This document shows, one piece after another, positions 61,335 through 64,000 of a stretch of DNA of 64,000 bases (position 1 is the stretch's first letter; every line of letters begins with the position of its first letter). A model generated the notes under the pieces. The model did no database searches, was not told the DNA's origin, and was given only the letters and a program-made list of their open reading frames with translations. The position numbers and the translations under genes are program-made. Source of the DNA: Linnemannia elongata (Eukaryota > Mortierellomycota > Mortierellomycetes > Mortierellales > Mortierellaceae); contig JAXBDG010000014.1 of assembly GCA_036320915.1 (NCBI GenBank), forward strand, positions 1,240,001 through 1,304,000. The letters run 5' to 3'.

Positions 61335-63883
61335 TTAAGCCAAGGTCTTCTTCATATCCCTCAAAGCACCCAAAATCGTCTCCCTAAACTCCTTCGAATT
61401 GGTCTCCTTGCAACTCCTCAAGCTCGAGATCGAGAACTTGATATTCTCCTTTCCAATCGCATAGTTGATTCCATATCCCTCAGGCACAACGGGTCCAAAT
61501 CCTCCCCAGAAGTTATCTCCAGGTGACATGTTGGATGAAGAAAGACGGAAGTACATGGATTGGATGTAGGAAGGATCCTGGAAGATGAGGGCTGATTTTT
61601 GTTCTTCGGGAGTTTGCATCATTGAGCGGAGACCGAGCAAGTGACGGTCAACACCCTTTCCGGAAGAGGCGGCCATCATGTATTCGAGGTGAGTTTGGAT
61701 TGCCTTTTGCAACAAGCGTTGCTTCTCCGTCGTCTATTTGTAGGAGGGTATTTCAATGTCAACAAAACAAAGAAAAAACACATTAGTACATTTCCCTACT
61801 TTTTCTTTGTCCCTGCTTGTTCATGCAAGAAGGACAGTGCATGTCAAGAACAAAAAAAAAAATAAGGAGCCTCAACACGCAAAGGAAGAGAGATCAAAAA
61901 AGGGGGCATACGGTGTGGGAAGAAAAAAGAAAAAGAAAAAAAAAACTTACATCGGCGGTCTTGCTCTCGAAGCCCTTGACAAAGGCAACACTGTCAACAG
62001 AGCACGAACGGACAGTCTCGGTACGGCCTCCGAGGAACAGACGGGTCGAAGCAGACTCGTAAGTGGGAGTCCAGGTACCATAGTGGCGGTAGTAAGCCAG
62101 TTGAAGAACCATCTGCACATATGCATCAGGGGAGCACTTGACTATTAACACGTAGGGAAAACGAAATAGCCTGTGAGTCAATTGGAATAGGACCATGTAA
62201 CCATCTCATCTCTTACGAGAGCATTGGACGACAAGAAATCGAAAAAAGGTAACAGATGCATACCACTCTTGAGGAAGTTGGAGCCGTATTCGTTAAAGTG
62301 GATGAGGCAGCTGTCGACGTTATCGATCATCTTCTTGGCATTGACCTCGGCCTGCTTGATAGTCTCCTTTATCTCGTCGTTGACAACAAACTTGATCGCC
62401 TCAATGCCTCCCAACTGGATGTGCGTAGGGTGTGCAGGATCAGCATTCTTCTCACTATTTGGTGTGCAACAAGAAGCAAAAGTGGTTAGAATGTTTTCTC
62501 AGAGCTCATCCTCTAGAACTACATGTGGCAAAAAAAAAAAACGAAAAAAGAAGACGTACTTTCTGACGAGCTCGTCGAGGATGCGTCCAGGAATGACAGC
62601 GTCGGCAGGAGTGTGTTCTCCGTTGATACCAGCACGTCCGTTGCTCTCAAAGATAAACTGCATCGACTTGTCGAACCAACGGTTGTGTGCGTTTCCGGCA
62701 TGGAAGATGTTGTGGTGAGAGACATCAATGTCGCGGTCGGAGCTGTAGTCGTCCAGACAGATCATGAACAGTGACTGGTCGATCGAGGCCAACGAGGCAT
62801 GATTCAGAGGCGACAGTCCCAAAAGCGTCTGACGGGCCTTGGCCCAGGTGTCCCTGTTCTCCGAGGTCAACACACCGACGGCAGGCTGCTGTTCCTGAGC
62901 AGGCGTGTTGTTGACAGCCTCGACAACGTTTCTCAATTGCTGCTCGATCGCCTTGACCGAGACGCGCTCACCCTGAGGTCCGGTAACGGGGACCTTGAAG
63001 ATCTGGTCACGCATCATGACGGTGATATAGTTGGCGGTCGTAGGCCAAGTGGTCACAATCCTGTCTCTGGGCATCTCTGCAACACGGTAAGCGCCAAACT
63101 GGTTCTTGTACTGGTTCATGCACAAGGGAGTCGTCTTCTGGTACTCGGCAGGGAGGGTTTGGCTGTTGACGAGGTCATTGAACGACAACAACGACGACGC
63201 ATAGTTGGCAGCCCTCTGAATCTGAACATCCGAAACGACACCACGAGCAGGAGCCTGGTCCAAGTTGAATTGAGGAGAATCCTTGAACTGGGCCCACCAG
63301 TTAACGTTAATCATCGAGGGTTCACGCCACTCAAGGTATCCCTTGTTGAGCCAGATAGTCTCCAGCCACGAGTTCTTCTCGGTCCGGTCCATCTCATGAA
63401 GACGACCCTGCAACGTCTCGCCCAATCCTCCGGGACGAACAAACTCGTCAACTGCCTTTTCGGCGCGAGCCAACTCCGAAGCGTTGAGGATAGGGAGGAG
63501 GGACTTTTTGTAACGGGCAGCGGTCTCGGCAAGGGAGGGGATGGGAAGGCGTGGGAGCTTGTGCTGGTTATCGAAGGATCTCACAGCGGCTGGTGTAGAG
63601 TTGGACTGCGAGGCCGTGGCGGCACTAGAGTAGCAGCGGGCAACTGGGACGCGTGCACGCGAGACCAACTGAGGACGCGCCCACGAGGACATGATCCTAA
63701 TCGGTTTCATATAATGTTCATTTCGTTGTTAGATGATTCCCTTGAAAGTACTCTGTCACTTTGTGAAAAGAGCAACAACAACAGCAAAGACATGTGAACT
63801 GTGAATGTGTGTGAAGAGAGTGAAAAGAGAGGGAGCAAAAGTAAGTACCTGGCGGCGTTGGATGAGGCTCTGCATGTGGCCAT
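61335..63883 (-). CDS. CAT2: Carnitine O-acetyltransferase, mitochondrial
   Basis: Exons in transcript order: 63883-63849, 63696-62560, 62454-62264, 62141-61951, 61733-61335; 650 residues. It transfers acetyl groups between CoA and carnitine, so that acetyl units can cross organelle membranes. Choline/carnitine acyltransferase features: [20 protein letters not shown] near the mature N-terminus, [39 protein letters not shown], and catalytic His373 in [11 protein letters not shown]. The first exon gives [12 protein letters not shown] and continues [25 protein letters not shown], an Arg/Ser/Ala-rich stretch without acids that fits a mitochondrial presequence. The C-terminus is KKTLA, not a classical SKL-type peroxisomal signal. 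Another ATG (63710) lies in intron 1 in frame with exon 2, so an unspliced or downstream transcript would also encode a full enzyme. Confidence 0.92.
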
Positions 63884-63945
63884 GTTGATGAATGAGTACA
63901 AAAAAAGGAAAGAAAAGAGGGTGATGAGAGAAGGGAGAAGAGAAG

Positions 63946-63970
63946 AGGAGTGGAGTGGAGTGGAGTGGAG
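63946..63970. repeat. (GGAGT)5 microsatellite upstream of CAT2
   Basis: Five GGAGT units in tandem about 65 bases upstream of the CAT2 start codon, in the probable leader or promoter. Confidence 0.85.
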
Positions 63971-64000
63971 AAGAAAACCAAAAAGGTGTCAGGGACAGAG

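Overview
This is a nuclear genomic window from a filamentous fungus. Genes are split by many short GT-AG introns (about 50-250 bp). The intergenic regions are long and hold pyrimidine tracts, A/T homopolymers and microsatellites, and many proteins carry Gln-, Ser- or Pro-rich stretches. The gene set includes a Tag1/DUF3712-like protein, a small secreted ML-domain protein, three F-box proteins and an RRM-YTH protein. This fits an early-diverging fungus, most likely Mucoromycota and perhaps Mortierellomycetes. That placement is an inference from general protein style; no marker gene was compared. I see no rRNA or tRNA genes, CRISPR arrays, viral genes or intact transposons.

Layout, left to right. 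The 3' part of a UPF0658 Golgi membrane protein (+, 1-1517). A DUF4209/ERMARD-like protein (+, 1889-4717). A class II histone deacetylase of the HDA1/Clr3 type with an Arb2-like domain (+, 5843-10238), convergent with the spliceosomal DEAH helicase PRP2/DHX16 (-, 10413-14059). A gene-poor gap. A giant single-pass Tag1/DUF3712-like protein (+, 16781-22129). An odd T-tract/CAGGG repeat block. A secreted ML-domain protein (-, 22809-23558) and a decayed paralogue (-, about 25455-25844). The pre-rRNA processing factor RRP5 (-, 26757-32617). A 4 kb gap. Casein kinase 1 delta/epsilon (+, 36673-40132). A large RRM-YTH RNA reader (+, from about 42.9 kb to 48282). A secreted sulfatase (-, 48756-50652). 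An F-box cluster (+, 53405-55126, 56092-57885, 58899-61118). Mitochondrial carnitine acetyltransferase (-, 61335-63883).

The genes do not form an operon or an obvious biosynthetic cluster. Most are housekeeping functions: chromatin silencing (HDA1), pre-mRNA splicing (PRP2), 18S/5.8S rRNA processing (RRP5), CK1 signalling, RNA modification reading (YTH), acetyl-unit shuttling (CAT2) and ubiquitin-ligase substrate adaptors (F-box). Exon coordinates were worked out by hand from splice consensus, frame continuity and known family sequence. Every multi-exon model with both ends in the window closes in frame, except the 5' end of the YTH gene, which stays open.
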